Positions 30,705-30,707 of a DNA stretch of 30,707 nt are shown here, piece by piece. The DNA is from WRIS01 sp031549175 (lineage in GTDB: Bacteria > Actinomycetota > Coriobacteriia > Coriobacteriales > Eggerthellaceae). Under the pieces are notes generated by a model. That model did no database searches and was not told the origin of the DNA. It saw only the letters and a program-made list of their open reading frames with translations. The translations under genes and the position numbers were made by a program. Where the stretch lies: positions 1 to 30,707 of the forward strand of contig JAVBQH010000022.1 in assembly GCA_031549175.1 (NCBI GenBank), written 5' to 3'. Each line of letters opens with the position of its first letter. The stretch's first letter is position 1.

Positions 30705-30707
30705 AGG

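Overview
The window reads as one stretch of a moderately high-GC actinobacterial chromosome. The best fit is an anaerobic or microaerobic member of the class Coriobacteriia (Eggerthella/Slackia-like). This is inferred from the gene mix: a cytochrome bd oxidase, hydrogenase maturation genes, a two-gene split TrkA, a secreted beta-helix surface protein, and frequent GTG/TTG starts. No rRNA or protein marker here fixes the genus. Almost every gene is on the + strand. The exceptions are the truncated surface protein at the left edge and yqeY near 20.4 kb.

Layout. 1-1356 (-): the first 452 codons of a secreted Ig-like/beta-helix surface protein, cut by the window edge. 1645-1779: a 44-residue one-pass membrane peptide. 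1838-4928: tightly overlapping trkH, a membrane-anchored exported protein, and rsgA. 4968-5676: queT behind a leader that can fold into an H-type pseudoknot, a candidate preQ1-type riboswitch. 5898-8218: an orphan glycosyltransferase and a TauE/SafE exporter. 8314-10638: a LytS/LytR-type two-component pair. 10710-16372: pgi followed 5 bases later by hypF, hypC and hypD. 16373-16781: a 409-base gap holding a perfect 16-bp parS site and an AT-rich inverted repeat in front of cydA. 16782-19345: cydAB with a strong terminator. 19636-20657: an HdeD-like protein convergent with yqeY. 20848-26595: a run of membrane-protein genes (two bacterial PH-domain proteins, a hemolysin III/PAQR protein, a CNNM/CorC-type CBS protein and a PspC protein). 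26596-26908: an AT-rich leader with an attenuator-like hairpin in front of a secreted lysozyme-like protein. 27833-29175: two single-unit trkA genes. 29298-30641: purB.

How the genes connect. TrkH (1.8 kb) and the two TrkA-like RCK proteins (27.8 kb) probably form one K+ uptake system although they lie about 24 kb apart. HypF, HypC and HypD make and attach the Fe(CN)2CO unit of [NiFe] hydrogenase; hypE, hypA and hypB are not in the window. CydAB gives an oxygen-scavenging quinol oxidase. The parS site suggests that the region is in the origin-proximal part of the chromosome.

The least explained signals are the queT leader pseudoknot, the leader of the lysozyme-like gene, the small peptide upstream of trkH, a Shine-Dalgarno-masking hairpin before the PspC gene, and three copies of a GGGACAGT-cored palindromic element between 27.7 kb and the right edge. 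No tRNA, rRNA, CRISPR array, transposase or phage gene was seen.
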